Shown: positions 6,228 through 14,357, counted from the first letter of the stretch. The stretch: DNA of 21,050 nucleotides from DASTPP01 sp035762175 (GCA_035762175.1 DASTPP010000383.1:1-21050), one strand, 5' to 3'. A program made the numbers and translations. Notes: generated by a model from the letters alone, not told the origin.

Positions 6228-7409
6228 ATGCGCTCCACCCCGCCCCGCCCCCTGCTCACCCTCGGCGCCCTCGCCCTGGCCCTCGCGGCCGGGCGCGCCC
6301 GCGCCGACCAGAGCCCGGCCCCCGCCGCCCGGGGGGCTCTCTCTCGCGCCGGCGGCGACGCGGCGCAACGAGGCGCCGCCCCCACCGCCCGGGGGCCCCG
6401 GCGCACGGCCCAGGCGCAACCCCCCACCGACACCCCCTTCGGGCGCTATCGCACCGACCAGGCGCCCGGCAACGACTCGGCCGCCGGGCGCCCTCGACCG
6501 TCCGGGGCGGACGCGGGCGGCGACCCCGCGCGCCCCGGCGCCGGGTCGGCCGGCTCGCTGGGGGGGCAGAACCGCGTCGTGCCGCTCCCAACCGACAGCC
6601 CGCCGCCCCGCCCCGTGGGGCCCGAGGGCGCCGCCGAGCGCACCCCGCCGACCGCCGGGGCGCCGCCCGACGTCGAGGCGCAGGCCTCGTCCGGGGCCCC
6701 GTCGGGGCCGGGCGAGCCCGCGGGGGCGGTCGCCGCGGCCCCGGCCTGGCGCCCCGAGCTGCCCTCCGACCGCTTCCTGCGGCGCCCCGAGCCGAGGCCG
6801 CCCTTGCTCGAGATCGGGCCCTCGCTCGTGTACGCGGTGCGCGTGACGGAGGGCGAGGGGCCGAGCTACAAGAGCACCTTCGCGCCCTCGTTCGCGCTGC
6901 GGGCGAGGCTGCGTTCGTGGCTGGTCATCGGCGCGCGTTACCTCTCGGTCGCGCACGAGCTCAATCTGCCGCCGAACTCGTTCGGGCTCGAGGGCGACAC
7001 CTACGAGGTGCCGAGGCGCACCTTCGTTCGTACGCTCGACGCGTACCTGCACCCGACCTTGCGCCCGACCGAGTGGCTCAGCGTCTGGGCGACGGTGGGG
7101 CTCGGCTGGGGGCAGTTCACGCTGCCGCCCGTGCGGGTGACCAACCCGCCCGGCGGCTCGTCGCTGCGGGCGCGCACGGGGGTGTTCGCCGACGTGCCCC
7201 TCGGGCTCGGGGTGGGCTACAACCTGCCCTTCCGCTGGCTGACCGTCTCGGCCGAGGGCCTCTTCGAGCCGGTCTACTACCAAGAAGGCATGATGTACGA
7301 GAAGACGCGCTACATCAACTTCGCGACGCGCGACTTCGCCGAGGCCGCCCCCATGCCGCAGCTCAAGCACTCGTTCGCGGCCATCTTCAACCTCTCGATC
7401 GCGCTCTGA
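6228..7409 (+). CDS. Predicted outer-membrane beta-barrel protein with Pro/Ala-rich N-terminal linker
   Basis: This is a 393-residue exported protein. The signal peptide (LLTLGALALALAAGRARA) would be cut near residue 26. Residues 28-185 are a low-complexity Pro/Ala/Gly/Arg linker. From about 190 the sequence has regular amphipathic strands: LLEIGPSLVYAVRVTEG, FALRARLRSWLVIGARYLSV, WLSVWATVGLGWGQFTL, GVFADVPLGLGVGYNL, RWLTVSAEGLFEPVYYQEG, and FAAIFNLSIAL at the end, which suits a barrel of roughly 8-10 strands. This linker-plus-barrel layout is common in myxobacterial outer-membrane proteins. No specific family or substrate is recognised. The ATG at 6228 gives a standard signal peptide; the GC-rich DNA has no obvious ribosome binding site. 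Confidence 0.72.
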   Translation: MRSTPPRPLLTLGALALALAAGRARADQSPAPAARGALSRAGGDAAQRGAAPTARGPRRTAQAQPPTDTPFGRYRTDQAPGNDSAAGRPRPSGADAGGDPARPGAGSAGSLGGQNRVVPLPTDSPPPRPVGPEGAAERTPPTAGAPPDVEAQASSGAPSGPGEPAGAVAAAPAWRPELPSDRFLRRPEPRPPLLEIGPSLVYAVRVTEGEGPSYKSTFAPSFALRARLRSWLVIGARYLSVAHELNLPPNSFGLEGDTYEVPRRTFVRTLDAYLHPTLRPTEWLSVWATVGLGWGQFTLPPVRVTNPPGGSSLRARTGVFADVPLGLGVGYNLPFRWLTVSAEGLFEPVYYQEGMMYEKTRYINFATRDFAEAAPMPQLKHSFAAIFNLSIAL

Positions 7410-7641
7410 TTCGGGCGGCCGGCGCGCGCGGCCGGGGCGGGCGCGGCGCGGCGCCGGGGGCGCCCCGGCCGTGCGCGCGGCGCGCGTGCGGGGGGGGAAG
7501 GAACGCCCGGGCCGGCGGGTACGCTGGCGGCACGGCGGCCCCGCGCGAGCGCCCGGGCGCGCCCGCGGGAACAACCCGCCGCGCCGCTTTTCTCTTTCTT
7601 CGCGACGCCACCACCGACGGGGTCAGCCGGAAACGACGCGA

Positions 7642-9147
7642 ATGAGCTCATCGCAGAAGAACACGTATCTCGAAGAAGTCGTCCACCAGAAAGAGCAGAT
7701 CGAGCGAGAGCTCAAGGCCCAGCGCGTGCCGGCGCAGGCGGCGATGGTGATGCGGCACCGGCGGGCGCCGCTCGGCGGGGCGGCGGCGGCGCTCGCCGAG
7801 GACACGGGGGCCTTCCGGGCGCTGGCGGCGCCGGCGCCGGGGGCGGCGGCGGCCGCGAGCGCGGTCGACGTGCGCATCACCGGCTTCTGGCGCTGGAAGA
7901 ACGTCATCGTGCCGCCGAACGCCCTCGTCGTGCACACGCGGCGCGGGCACGCCGAGCCGCTGCACTGCGGGCTCGGCATCTCGTTCCGGTTCGACCCGGT
8001 CACCGACGCCTTCCTGGCGGTGCCGGCGGCGATGCAGACCATCATGCTGCAGGCCAAGTGCGTCTGCCGCGAGCGGCAGGGCGTGATGGTGCAGGGCTAC
8101 GTGCAGTGGATCATCGAAGACTTCCGGGTGGCGTACCAGAAGCTCGACTTTACCGACGCGCTCGACCCGATGCGCGTCGTCAACGTGCAATTGCGCGAGC
8201 AGGCCGAGGCGGCGATCAAAGACACGGTGTCGATGATGAGCATCGACCAGGTGCTCGGCGACAAGCAGCCCATCATCCGCGAGCTGACGGCGCGCCTGCG
8301 GCAGGTGGCCGAGGGCGAGCGCGACGGCAGCTACGAGGGCCTCGGGCTGAAGATCGTCACCGTGCAGATCAAGGAGGCCGTCGTCAGCTCGCAGCAAGTC
8401 TGGGAGGCCCTGCAGCGCCCCTTCCGGGCCGAGCGCTCGCGCGACGCGCGGCTCGCCGAGCTCGCGAGCGAGGCGGCGGTGCGGGCGCGGGAGACCGAAG
8501 AAGACAAGGCCCGGGCGCGCACCCGCATCGAGACCGAGGCCGAGATCTCGCGCCTGCGCGCCGCGTCCGAGGCCGAGGCCTTCGACCGCGAGGTGGCCGA
8601 GCGCGTGCGGCGCGCCGAGCGCGAGGCCGAGTCGCTCGCGGCGGTGCAGGCGCACGAGGCGGCCAAGATCGAGGCCGAGGCGGCCGTCGCGCGCCTGCGG
8701 CTGCGCCACGAGCTCGAGGCCCAGCGCGAGCGCGACGAGGCCGAACACCGGCAGGCCGAGCGCGCCGTGGCGCTCGAGGCGGCGCGCCGCCGGGTCGAGA
8801 ACGATCTCTCGCGCGCGGCGCTCGAGGCGCGGCTCATCGCGGCGCTGCCCGAGGTGGCCGAGAAGATGCCCCGCCCGAACGAGCTGCGCGCCATCAGCGT
8901 CGGCGCGCCCGAGGGCCTCGCCGGCCTGGTGCAAGGCGTGTTCGGGTTGCTCGAGCGGGGCCGGGGCAGCGCTGCGGGCGGAGGCGGGGCGAGCGGCGGC
9001 GCGGGCTTAGCGCGGCGGCGCGGGCCGAGCGCGGCGGCGCGGGCCGAGCGCGGCGGCGCGGTCCGAGCGCGGCGGCGGGGGCGGCGGCGCGGTCCGAGCG
9101 CGGCGCGAAGAGGCGGGGCGGTCTTCAAGGGCGCCCACGCCACGTAG
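7642..9147 (+). CDS. SPFH/Band 7 (flotillin-like) protein
   Basis: This 501-residue protein starts at the ATG at 7642, with GGAAA nine bases upstream; frames starting earlier are Arg-rich and not credible. Residues 1-28 are charged and helical. An SPFH/Band 7 domain lies at about 85-275 (VPPNALVVHTRRG, MLQAKCVCRERQGVMVQGYV, LREQAEAAIKDTVSMMSIDQ, YEGLGLKIVTVQIKEAVV). A long charged coiled coil follows (265-395), then a flotillin-like end, GAPEGLAGLVQGVFGLLERG. SPFH proteins form rings or cages on membranes; here there is no N-terminal hydrophobic anchor, so attachment would be peripheral or through partners. Residues 440-501 are a Gly/Ala/Arg tail encoded by 19-base DNA repeats and are probably unstructured. 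The gene ends 49 bases before the ATPase-nuclease gene; whether they are linked functionally is unknown. Confidence 0.82.
   Translation: MSSSQKNTYLEEVVHQKEQIERELKAQRVPAQAAMVMRHRRAPLGGAAAALAEDTGAFRALAAPAPGAAAAASAVDVRITGFWRWKNVIVPPNALVVHTRRGHAEPLHCGLGISFRFDPVTDAFLAVPAAMQTIMLQAKCVCRERQGVMVQGYVQWIIEDFRVAYQKLDFTDALDPMRVVNVQLREQAEAAIKDTVSMMSIDQVLGDKQPIIRELTARLRQVAEGERDGSYEGLGLKIVTVQIKEAVVSSQQVWEALQRPFRAERSRDARLAELASEAAVRARETEEDKARARTRIETEAEISRLRAASEAEAFDREVAERVRRAEREAESLAAVQAHEAAKIEAEAAVARLRLRHELEAQRERDEAEHRQAERAVALEAARRRVENDLSRAALEARLIAALPEVAEKMPRPNELRAISVGAPEGLAGLVQGVFGLLERGRGSAAGGGGASGGAGLARRRGPSAAARAERGGAVRARRRGRRRGPSAARRGGAVFKGAHAT
9009..9096 (+). repeat. 19-base tandem repeats in the 3' end of the SPFH gene
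   Basis: The unit AGCGCGGCGGCGCGGGCCG repeats at 9009-9027, 9028-9046 and 9047-9065 (one substitution). A fourth unit, 9066-9096, carries an inserted G-run and a partial duplication. Since 19 is not a multiple of three, successive units are read in different frames and give unrelated Arg/Ala/Gly peptides. Confidence 0.75.
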
Positions 9148-9196
9148 GGTGGACGTTCGCGGGGCGCACAATCAACCCGTGCTAGTCTCGGTCGCC

Positions 9197-11029
9197 ATGG
9201 CGGAGCCCGAGAGGTTTGAGGCAGAAGTCAACCCGGGGAAGGAGATCGCCGAGATCGCGGGCGACTTCCAAGAACCCCGGGAGGTTCTGCGCGAGGCGAT
9301 TCACAACGCGTACGATGCGGCTGCCACCCGGTTCGAGCTGCGAGCCTACCCGGAAACTCTCCCCGCGGGCGACCGCGTCCTCTCGCTCGAGTTTCGAGAC
9401 GACGGTAGGGGCATGGACGCTGCCCAGCTCAAGCACTTCTTCGGGCTGGGCTTCTCCAAGAAGGACGCCGCGCCCGACCGGGCCCCCATCGGGTTCAAGG
9501 GGCACGGCACGAAGATCTTCTACCAAGCCCGGCGGATCTTGGTCCTCACCCAGCAGCAGAACGGCGAGAGGCTGCTCGCCGTCGTCGAGGGGGCGCGGTC
9601 CACCATTTACCAGAAGGCGATACCGGTCATCGAGCTGTCGCGCAACGGAGACGCGTCGGCGAGGGCCGGCGAGCTTCAGCTCAAGCTCGCCGCCGACCAC
9701 GGCACGACCATCCGCCTCGTTGACTACACGGCCAACAGCAAGGATTTGATCGACTCGTTCGCCCGGCGGCACGTGGACGACTACGTGCGTTGGTTCACAG
9801 TGTACGGTTCCTTCCGGCCCGCACTCGAGGCCGCGTTCGAGTCGCCCCTGACGCTCGAATTGCAAGCGACCGACGAGTCGGCGCCGCGTCCAGTCGAGTT
9901 CGGACACCCTTGGCCAAAGGCTGATCGCACTTCGCCCCGAGAGTTGCGGGCGCTCGACCAACGCCGGCCCTACGGCTACTTTTGTAAGCGCTTTGCCACG
10001 CGCGAACGCGCCATCGGCGGGGGCTATCGCATCTCCGTCGTCGCGCTGTTCGAGGGGCGCCGCGGGCGTCTCGAGCGCGACCGGAACATACGGCGCCAAG
10101 GCGCAGGCGGTATTTACCACGAGTCGGAGCGCTACGGGCTGTGGCTCTGCAAAGACTTCATTCCTATCGAGCGGCGCTTCGAGTGGCTCACCGAGGACGG
10201 ATGCCCTCTGCTCGAGGACGGCTTCGACCTCAACCTCAGCCAACCGCTCATCCTCACCAATTGCCAAGACTTCGCCCTGACAGCGAACCGCGGCTCCGTA
10301 GGCAACTCCTCCGACGACCTGCTCGACGCGGTCAAGAAGGGCATCTACGACTACTTGAAGGAGATCCGCGACGACGCCGAGTACAAAAAATTTCGGGATG
10401 AGTATCGCGAAGACTTGTTCGCTCGCCTCCGCGAGAAGGACCGGGCGGCGCTCGACCGTCGGGTCGAACGGTACAACCGTAAGAAGCTCCTGCGGGCCAC
10501 CTTGCCGGGGGGCAGGCCCTTCGAATTTTTCGAACCCCAGCGCGAGATCACGCTGTTCGGCCTCGTCGCACAGCTCCAAGTGCTCGCGCCCGAGCTCCTC
10601 GAGCTCGAGCCGCTCGACTATGACGACCACGCTGGCATCGACCTGCTCGTCCGCAGGGCGCGCGACCCTCATGACCTCCTGTCGCGTGACAAGGTCGCTT
10701 ACGCAGAATTCAAGTTCATCCTAGAGCCCTCGATAAACCACCCCTTCGCCAACCTCTCGACCATCCTCTGCTGGGAGTGCAGCGTGGGCGAGAACGCGCC
10801 GGTCACCGACCCGACGAACGAGCGGCTCCTGTACAGCAGCGCTCGCGGCGCGGACGGCGTGACACGCGCCCACTTGGGGCCGGAAGCGGGCAGTTCGCTG
10901 ACGCACGTCATTCGCGTCATCGAGCTCAAGGGCCTGTTGCGCGAGCGGTGCGCGCTCGAAGAGATGGACAACCCGCGCCCCGTGGCGCCGACCAACGGCC
11001 GCAGTGGCGCCAAGCGGCGTCGGCACTGA
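9197..11029 (+). CDS. GHKL ATPase-nuclease fusion (MORC-like), candidate defence protein
   Basis: This 610-residue protein begins with a GHKL ATPase domain. The N-box is REAIHNAYDAA (Glu33, Asn37, Asp40), the G1 box FRDDGRGMD (66-74) and the G2 box GFKGHGTK (99-106), the set used by MORC, MutL, Hsp90 and related ATP-driven clamps. A transducer-like middle region runs to about 370 (LILTNCQDFALTANRG near 351-366), followed by a charged helical stretch (375-430). Near the C-terminus GIDLLV (Asp482) and AYAEFKFIL (Glu504, Lys506) match the D..ExK core of PD-(D/E)XK nucleases. Fusions of MORC-type ATPases with restriction-type nucleases are known from bacterial defence contexts; that role here is inference. 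The ATG at 9197 follows TAGTCT by eight bases, which could mean a leaderless transcript; a GTG at 9149 is the alternative. Local GC falls to 30 of 60 bases at 10381-10440, unlike its neighbours. Confidence 0.82.
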   Translation: MAEPERFEAEVNPGKEIAEIAGDFQEPREVLREAIHNAYDAAATRFELRAYPETLPAGDRVLSLEFRDDGRGMDAAQLKHFFGLGFSKKDAAPDRAPIGFKGHGTKIFYQARRILVLTQQQNGERLLAVVEGARSTIYQKAIPVIELSRNGDASARAGELQLKLAADHGTTIRLVDYTANSKDLIDSFARRHVDDYVRWFTVYGSFRPALEAAFESPLTLELQATDESAPRPVEFGHPWPKADRTSPRELRALDQRRPYGYFCKRFATRERAIGGGYRISVVALFEGRRGRLERDRNIRRQGAGGIYHESERYGLWLCKDFIPIERRFEWLTEDGCPLLEDGFDLNLSQPLILTNCQDFALTANRGSVGNSSDDLLDAVKKGIYDYLKEIRDDAEYKKFRDEYREDLFARLREKDRAALDRRVERYNRKKLLRATLPGGRPFEFFEPQREITLFGLVAQLQVLAPELLELEPLDYDDHAGIDLLVRRARDPHDLLSRDKVAYAEFKFILEPSINHPFANLSTILCWECSVGENAPVTDPTNERLLYSSARGADGVTRAHLGPEAGSSLTHVIRVIELKGLLRERCALEEMDNPRPVAPTNGRSGAKRRRH

Positions 11030-11105
11030 GTGAAGTACGCCCCGACGGGAGGGCCTCGCTCGCTCCGGCCGTCCCACCCGCCCCGATGGCCTCTCGTCGG
11101 GACGG

Positions 11106-11487
11106 TCACTCCCACGCGTCCCCGCTCCTCGGCCAAGAAGGTGAGCAGCTCGCGCACACCCACGGGTCGAGGTACGCCGCCTCGTCGTCGCCGGGGATGC
11201 CCCGGTCCCAGGCGCGCAGGAGCGAGCCGCCCTCGTTGAGGCGGTAGGCCCCGGCCGCGGGGTCAAAGCGTCGGGCGCTTCGGGTCTTCGAGGTCCGAGC
11301 CCCGGCCGAAGAGCGGTTGCTCGGCGACGGACGTCGCGCGCCGCCTCGAGCGCACGCAGGGCGGGGTTGCCTCGGGCGGCGCGCTCATCTGGGGCGGGCG
11401 CGTCGAGCCGCCATCGCCCCGCACGTCGAGGGCGTAGGCGCAGTGGCCGGCCGCGGCGAGGTCTTCGGCCAGCGGGCCGCCCGACAC
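11106..11487 (-). pseudogene. Frame-broken gene remnant between the ATPase-nuclease gene and pckG
   Basis: Protein-like segments lie in order on the minus strand but in different frames. LAEDLAAAGHCAYALDVRGD (from about 11472) resembles the strand-helix of alpha/beta hydrolases (LAxxGyxVxAlDxRGhG). Then come NPALRALEAARDVR (other frame), PLFGRGSDLEDPKRP (first frame, stop at 11263), RFDPAAGAYRLNEGGSLLRA and DRGIPGDDEAAYLDPW (11270 down to a stop at 11106, another frame), and VRELLTFLAEERGR (third frame). The pieces read as decayed coding sequence with several frameshifts, possibly from more than one gene. The hydrolase resemblance covers only the first piece; the rest is not recognised. The remainder of 11030-11607 shows nothing convincing. 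Confidence 0.4.
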
Positions 11488-11607
11488 GGGCGCATGGGGC
11501 CCGACGCTAACCGCGCCCTCGCGCCGCGGCGAGCGGACGTCGTCGGGCGGCCTCGGGGGTCGCCGGGCCGGGCGCCCGGGCCGCGGGCGAGCGGCCCTCG
11601 GGGCCGG

Positions 11608-13398
11608 TCAGCGCGCGGGGTGCGAGCTGGTCGGGGCCGGGTCGAAGGCGGGGTCTTGGGTGACGCGGGTGATGAGCGCCTCGTGCTCGAGCCAGAGCGC
11701 GGCCGGCAGCCGGTCGCCGAAGCGCTGGAAGAAGGCGCGCTGCATCTCGGCCTCGTCGAACCACATGTTCGGGTCGACGTCGAACAGTTGCTGGATGCGC
11801 TCGGGGCTCAGGTCGAGGCCCTTGAGGTCGATCGAGTCGAGGTTGGGCACCAGGCCGATGGGGGTGGCCTTGGCGGCGGCGCGGTTGTGGACGCGGTCGA
11901 CGACCCACTTGAGCACGCGCACGTTGTTGCCGAACCCCGGCCAGAGGAACTTGCCCTCGTCGTCGGTGCGGAACCAGTTGACGTGGAAGATGCGCGGCAG
12001 TTGTTTGACGCGCTTCTGCATCGACAGCCAGTGGCCGAAGTAGTCGGCCATGTTGTACCCGCAGAAGGGTATCATCGCCATCGGGTCGTTGCGGGGCACG
12101 CCGACCTTGCCGGTGGCCGCGGCGGTGGTCTCGCTGACCATGGTGGCGCCGACGAAGACGCCGTGCTGCCAGTTGAAGGCCTCGAAGACGAGCGGGGCGG
12201 CCTTGGCCCTGCGGCCGCCGAAGATGATGGCCGAGATGGGCACGCCGCGCGGGTCGTCGATCTCGGGGCCGACGCTCGGGCACTGCTTGGCCGGCACGGT
12301 GAAGCGGCTGTTCGGGTGCGCGGCCTTCTCGCTCGAGCCGCGCGACCAGGGCTTGCCTTGCCAGTCGGTGGCGCGCTCGGGCGGCTCGCCGTCGGCGCCC
12401 TCCCACCAGGGCTCGCCGCCCTCGGTGACGGCGGTGTTGGTGAAGATGGCGTTGCCCTTGAGCGAGGCGACGGCGTTCGGGTTGGTCTTCGCGCCGGTGC
12501 CGGGCGCGACGCCGAACATGCCGGCCTCGGGGTTGATGGCCCAGAGCCGGCCGTCGACGCCGACGTGCATCCAGCAGATGTCGTCGCCGACGGTGACGAC
12601 CTCGTAGCCCGGCAGGGTGGGCACCATCATGGCGAGGTTGGTCTTGCCGCAGGCGCTCGGGAAGGCGGCCGCCACGTAGGTGACGCGGCCGGAGGGGTCT
12701 TTCAGCCCGAGGATGAGCATGTGCTCGGCGAGCCAGCCCTCGCGCCGGCCCTGCACGCTCGCCAGGCGGAGGGCGTGGCACTTCTTGCCGAGCAGCGCGT
12801 TGCCGCCGTAGCCCGAGCCGACCGACCAGATGGTGTTCGTCTCGGGGAAGTGGCAGATGTAGCGGCGCTCGGGCGACAGGTCGCCCAGGCTGTGCAGGCC
12901 CTTGACGAAGTCGGGGCTCTGGCCGAGCGCCTTGAGCGCCACCTCGCCCATGCGCGTCATGATGCGCATGTTGCAAACGACGTAGGGGCTGTCGGTGATC
13001 TCGACGCCGACGCGGCTCGCGCGGCTGCCGACGGGCCCCATCAGGTAGGGCACGACGTACATCGTGCGGCCCTTCATCGCGCCGCGGAAGAGCGGCGTCA
13101 GCTTGTCGCGCGCCTCGCTCGGGCTCATCCAGTTGTTGGTGGGCCCGGCGTCTTCTTTGTTCTCGGAACAGATGAACGTCAGGTGCTCGGTGCGCGCCAC
13201 GTCGGACGGGTGCGAGCGGTGGTAGAAGCTATTCGGGTACGTCGCGGCGTTCAGCCGCGACAGGGTGCCGTCGGCCACCATCTGCTCGGTCAGCCGCTTC
13301 CATTCGGCCTCCGAGCCGTCGCAATAGACGACCTGATCGGGTTGCGTCAGCCGCCGTACCTCTTCGACCCACCGCTCGAGCGCCTCGTTATTCACCAT
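11608..13398 (-). CDS. pckG: Phosphoenolpyruvate carboxykinase (GTP)
   Basis: This 596-residue enzyme has the usual length of GTP-dependent PEP carboxykinases, which convert oxaloacetate and GTP to phosphoenolpyruvate, GDP and CO2 in gluconeogenesis. Visible motifs are NNWMSPSEA near residue 90, the P-loop AAFPSACGKTNLAMM with reactive Cys250, the metal-binding GDDICWM, NPEAGMFGVAPGTG, and C-terminal FNWQHGVFVGATMVSETTAA and IPFCGYNMADYFGHWL. The ATG at 13398 has AGGGTG six bases upstream; the open frame extends to 13803 but that part is low-complexity and would be an unlikely N-terminal extension. The gene is divergent from the mlaC-like gene across a 360-base region with a stable hairpin in its own leader. 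After its stop, 11592-11606 holds a short GC hairpin (GGCCC-TCG-GGGCC) without a T-run. Confidence 0.96.
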   Translation of the reverse strand: MVNNEALERWVEEVRRLTQPDQVVYCDGSEAEWKRLTEQMVADGTLSRLNAATYPNSFYHRSHPSDVARTEHLTFICSENKEDAGPTNNWMSPSEARDKLTPLFRGAMKGRTMYVVPYLMGPVGSRASRVGVEITDSPYVVCNMRIMTRMGEVALKALGQSPDFVKGLHSLGDLSPERRYICHFPETNTIWSVGSGYGGNALLGKKCHALRLASVQGRREGWLAEHMLILGLKDPSGRVTYVAAAFPSACGKTNLAMMVPTLPGYEVVTVGDDICWMHVGVDGRLWAINPEAGMFGVAPGTGAKTNPNAVASLKGNAIFTNTAVTEGGEPWWEGADGEPPERATDWQGKPWSRGSSEKAAHPNSRFTVPAKQCPSVGPEIDDPRGVPISAIIFGGRRAKAAPLVFEAFNWQHGVFVGATMVSETTAAATGKVGVPRNDPMAMIPFCGYNMADYFGHWLSMQKRVKQLPRIFHVNWFRTDDEGKFLWPGFGNNVRVLKWVVDRVHNRAAAKATPIGLVPNLDSIDLKGLDLSPERIQQLFDVDPNMWFDEAEMQRAFFQRFGDRLPAALWLEHEALITRVTQDPAFDPAPTSSHPAR

Positions 13399-13445
13399 GC
13401 GACACCCTGAAAACGTGAGAGGGGCGCCGGCCCGCCGCGCCTTCG

Positions 13446-13463
13446 CGCCCCGTTCGCGGGGCG
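13446..13463 (-). promoter_or_regulatory. Stable hairpin in the pckG leader
   Basis: CGCCCCG (13446-13452) and CGGGGCG (13457-13463) form a seven-pair stem around a four-base loop, about 48 bases upstream of the pckG ATG. In the pckG transcript the loop would read CGAA. It could affect translation or RNA stability if the transcript starts further upstream; no known riboswitch is recognised. Confidence 0.3.
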
Positions 13464-13585
13464 GGGGCTCAGGCGGCCGGTCGTTTCGTGCCCGCGCCAA
13501 AAAGATGCCAAGGGCATAGCACGGCGGCCCCCCGCGAGCGCTACTCTTCAGCCCGCGGGCTTCCCCCCCCCCGAACCCTGGCGGC

Positions 13586-13673
13586 CGCCCGCCCGCGCCG
13601 CGCGGCGTCGTCCCCTCCGTCGCGCGCCGCCTTGAGGGCGCCGGCGACGCCCGCCCGCGCCGCGCGGCGTCGT
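13586..13673. repeat. Pair of 26-base perfect direct repeats in the pckG-mlaC intergenic region
   Basis: Identical copies at 13586-13611 and 13648-13673 (start to start 62 bases) each contain GCCGCGCGGC, a palindrome, followed by GTCGT. They lie just upstream of the mlaC-like gene's likely promoter. They may be paired binding sites for a regulator or a simple duplication; they do not encode a protein repeat. Confidence 0.55.
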
Positions 13674-13685
13674 ACCCCCGCCCCC

Positions 13686-13713
13686 TTGCCAGCGGTACGA
13701 TCATTGCTACTTC
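13686..13713 (+). promoter_or_regulatory. Possible sigma-70-type promoter for the mlaC-like gene
   Basis: TTGCCA (13686-13691) and TACTTC (13708-13713) are separated by 16 bases in one of the few A/T-richer patches before the gene. TACGAT (13696-13701) is an alternative -10 without a good -35. The assignment is by pattern only. Confidence 0.25.
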
Positions 13714-13757
13714 TGTGTCCTCGAGCCCCCCCGGGGGCAACGGAGTCGACCGAGAAA

Positions 13758-14357
13758 ATGAAACGTTTCCGCTCGTGGCTTTCGCCGCTCGTTTTGGCCG
13801 CAACCCTCGCGCTCGCGCCCGGGCTCGCCCTCGCCGGCGAGGCCCAAACGCTCGTGCAGGCGCGCCACACCGAAATGATGGCCCAGCTGAAGAAGCCGGC
13901 GTCCGCCGACCGCGACAAGCAGGTCGCGACGGTGCTCGCGGGGCTCTTCGATTACGACGCGATGGCCGAGGCCAGCATGGCCAAGCACTGGTCGGGCCTG
14001 AGCGCCGAGCAGAAGAACGAGTTCAAGGGCCTGCTCAAGCAGCTCATTCAGAAGAACCTCGAGAAGAGCGTCAAGAACACGCTCAACTACAACGTCTCGT
14101 TCCTCGGCGAAGAGCCGGCGACGGGCGGCGTCACCGTCAAGACGAAGGCCGCCTCGAAGACCAACACCCGCGAAGAGCCCATCGAGATCGGCTACAGCCT
14201 GCACCAGACCGGCGGCGCCTGGCGCGCCTTCGACGTCTGGACCGAGGGCTCGAGCATGGTCAACAACTACAAGAACCAGTTCAACCGCATCATCACCAAA
14301 GAGGGCTTCCCCGCGCTGATCAAGCGCATGAAGACCAAGCTGGCGAGCGGGGGCTGA
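13758..14357 (+). CDS. mlaC: MlaC/Ttg2D-family periplasmic phospholipid-binding protein
   Basis: This 199-residue exported protein has a clear signal peptide (MKRFRSWLSP, then a hydrophobic run ending ALA/GEA near residue 26). The mature part shows the MlaC pattern: VATVLAGLFDYDAMAEASMA, KHWSGLSAEQKNEFKGLLKQ and LIQKNLEKSVK, then strands with VTVKTKAAS and EIGYSLHQTGGAWRAFDVW, and a C-terminal SSMVNNYKNQFNRIITKEGF. This family carries phospholipids across the periplasm between an outer-membrane complex and the MlaFEDB transporter, or serves toluene-tolerance exporters. No mlaFEDB genes are in view, so it is an orphan copy here and its partners must be elsewhere. The ATG at 13758 is preceded by GAGAAA. 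A TPR protein gene follows after 51 bases and is probably co-transcribed. Confidence 0.9.
   Translation: MKRFRSWLSPLVLAATLALAPGLALAGEAQTLVQARHTEMMAQLKKPASADRDKQVATVLAGLFDYDAMAEASMAKHWSGLSAEQKNEFKGLLKQLIQKNLEKSVKNTLNYNVSFLGEEPATGGVTVKTKAASKTNTREEPIEIGYSLHQTGGAWRAFDVWTEGSSMVNNYKNQFNRIITKEGFPALIKRMKTKLASGG

Noticed and set aside
7415..7480. Terminator after the 6228-7409 gene
   Set aside because: Several GC-only inverted repeats are present but none is followed by a T-run, so it cannot be told from background.
3464..7645. 1,393-codon plus-strand frame
   Set aside because: It crosses several real genes on both strands and is almost entirely Arg/Ala/Pro; no domain is visible.
13399..13803. N-terminal extension of pckG to 13803
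   Set aside because: GTP-type PEP carboxykinases start about where the ATG at 13398 lies. The extension is low-complexity, crosses the direct repeats and overlaps the mlaC-like start.
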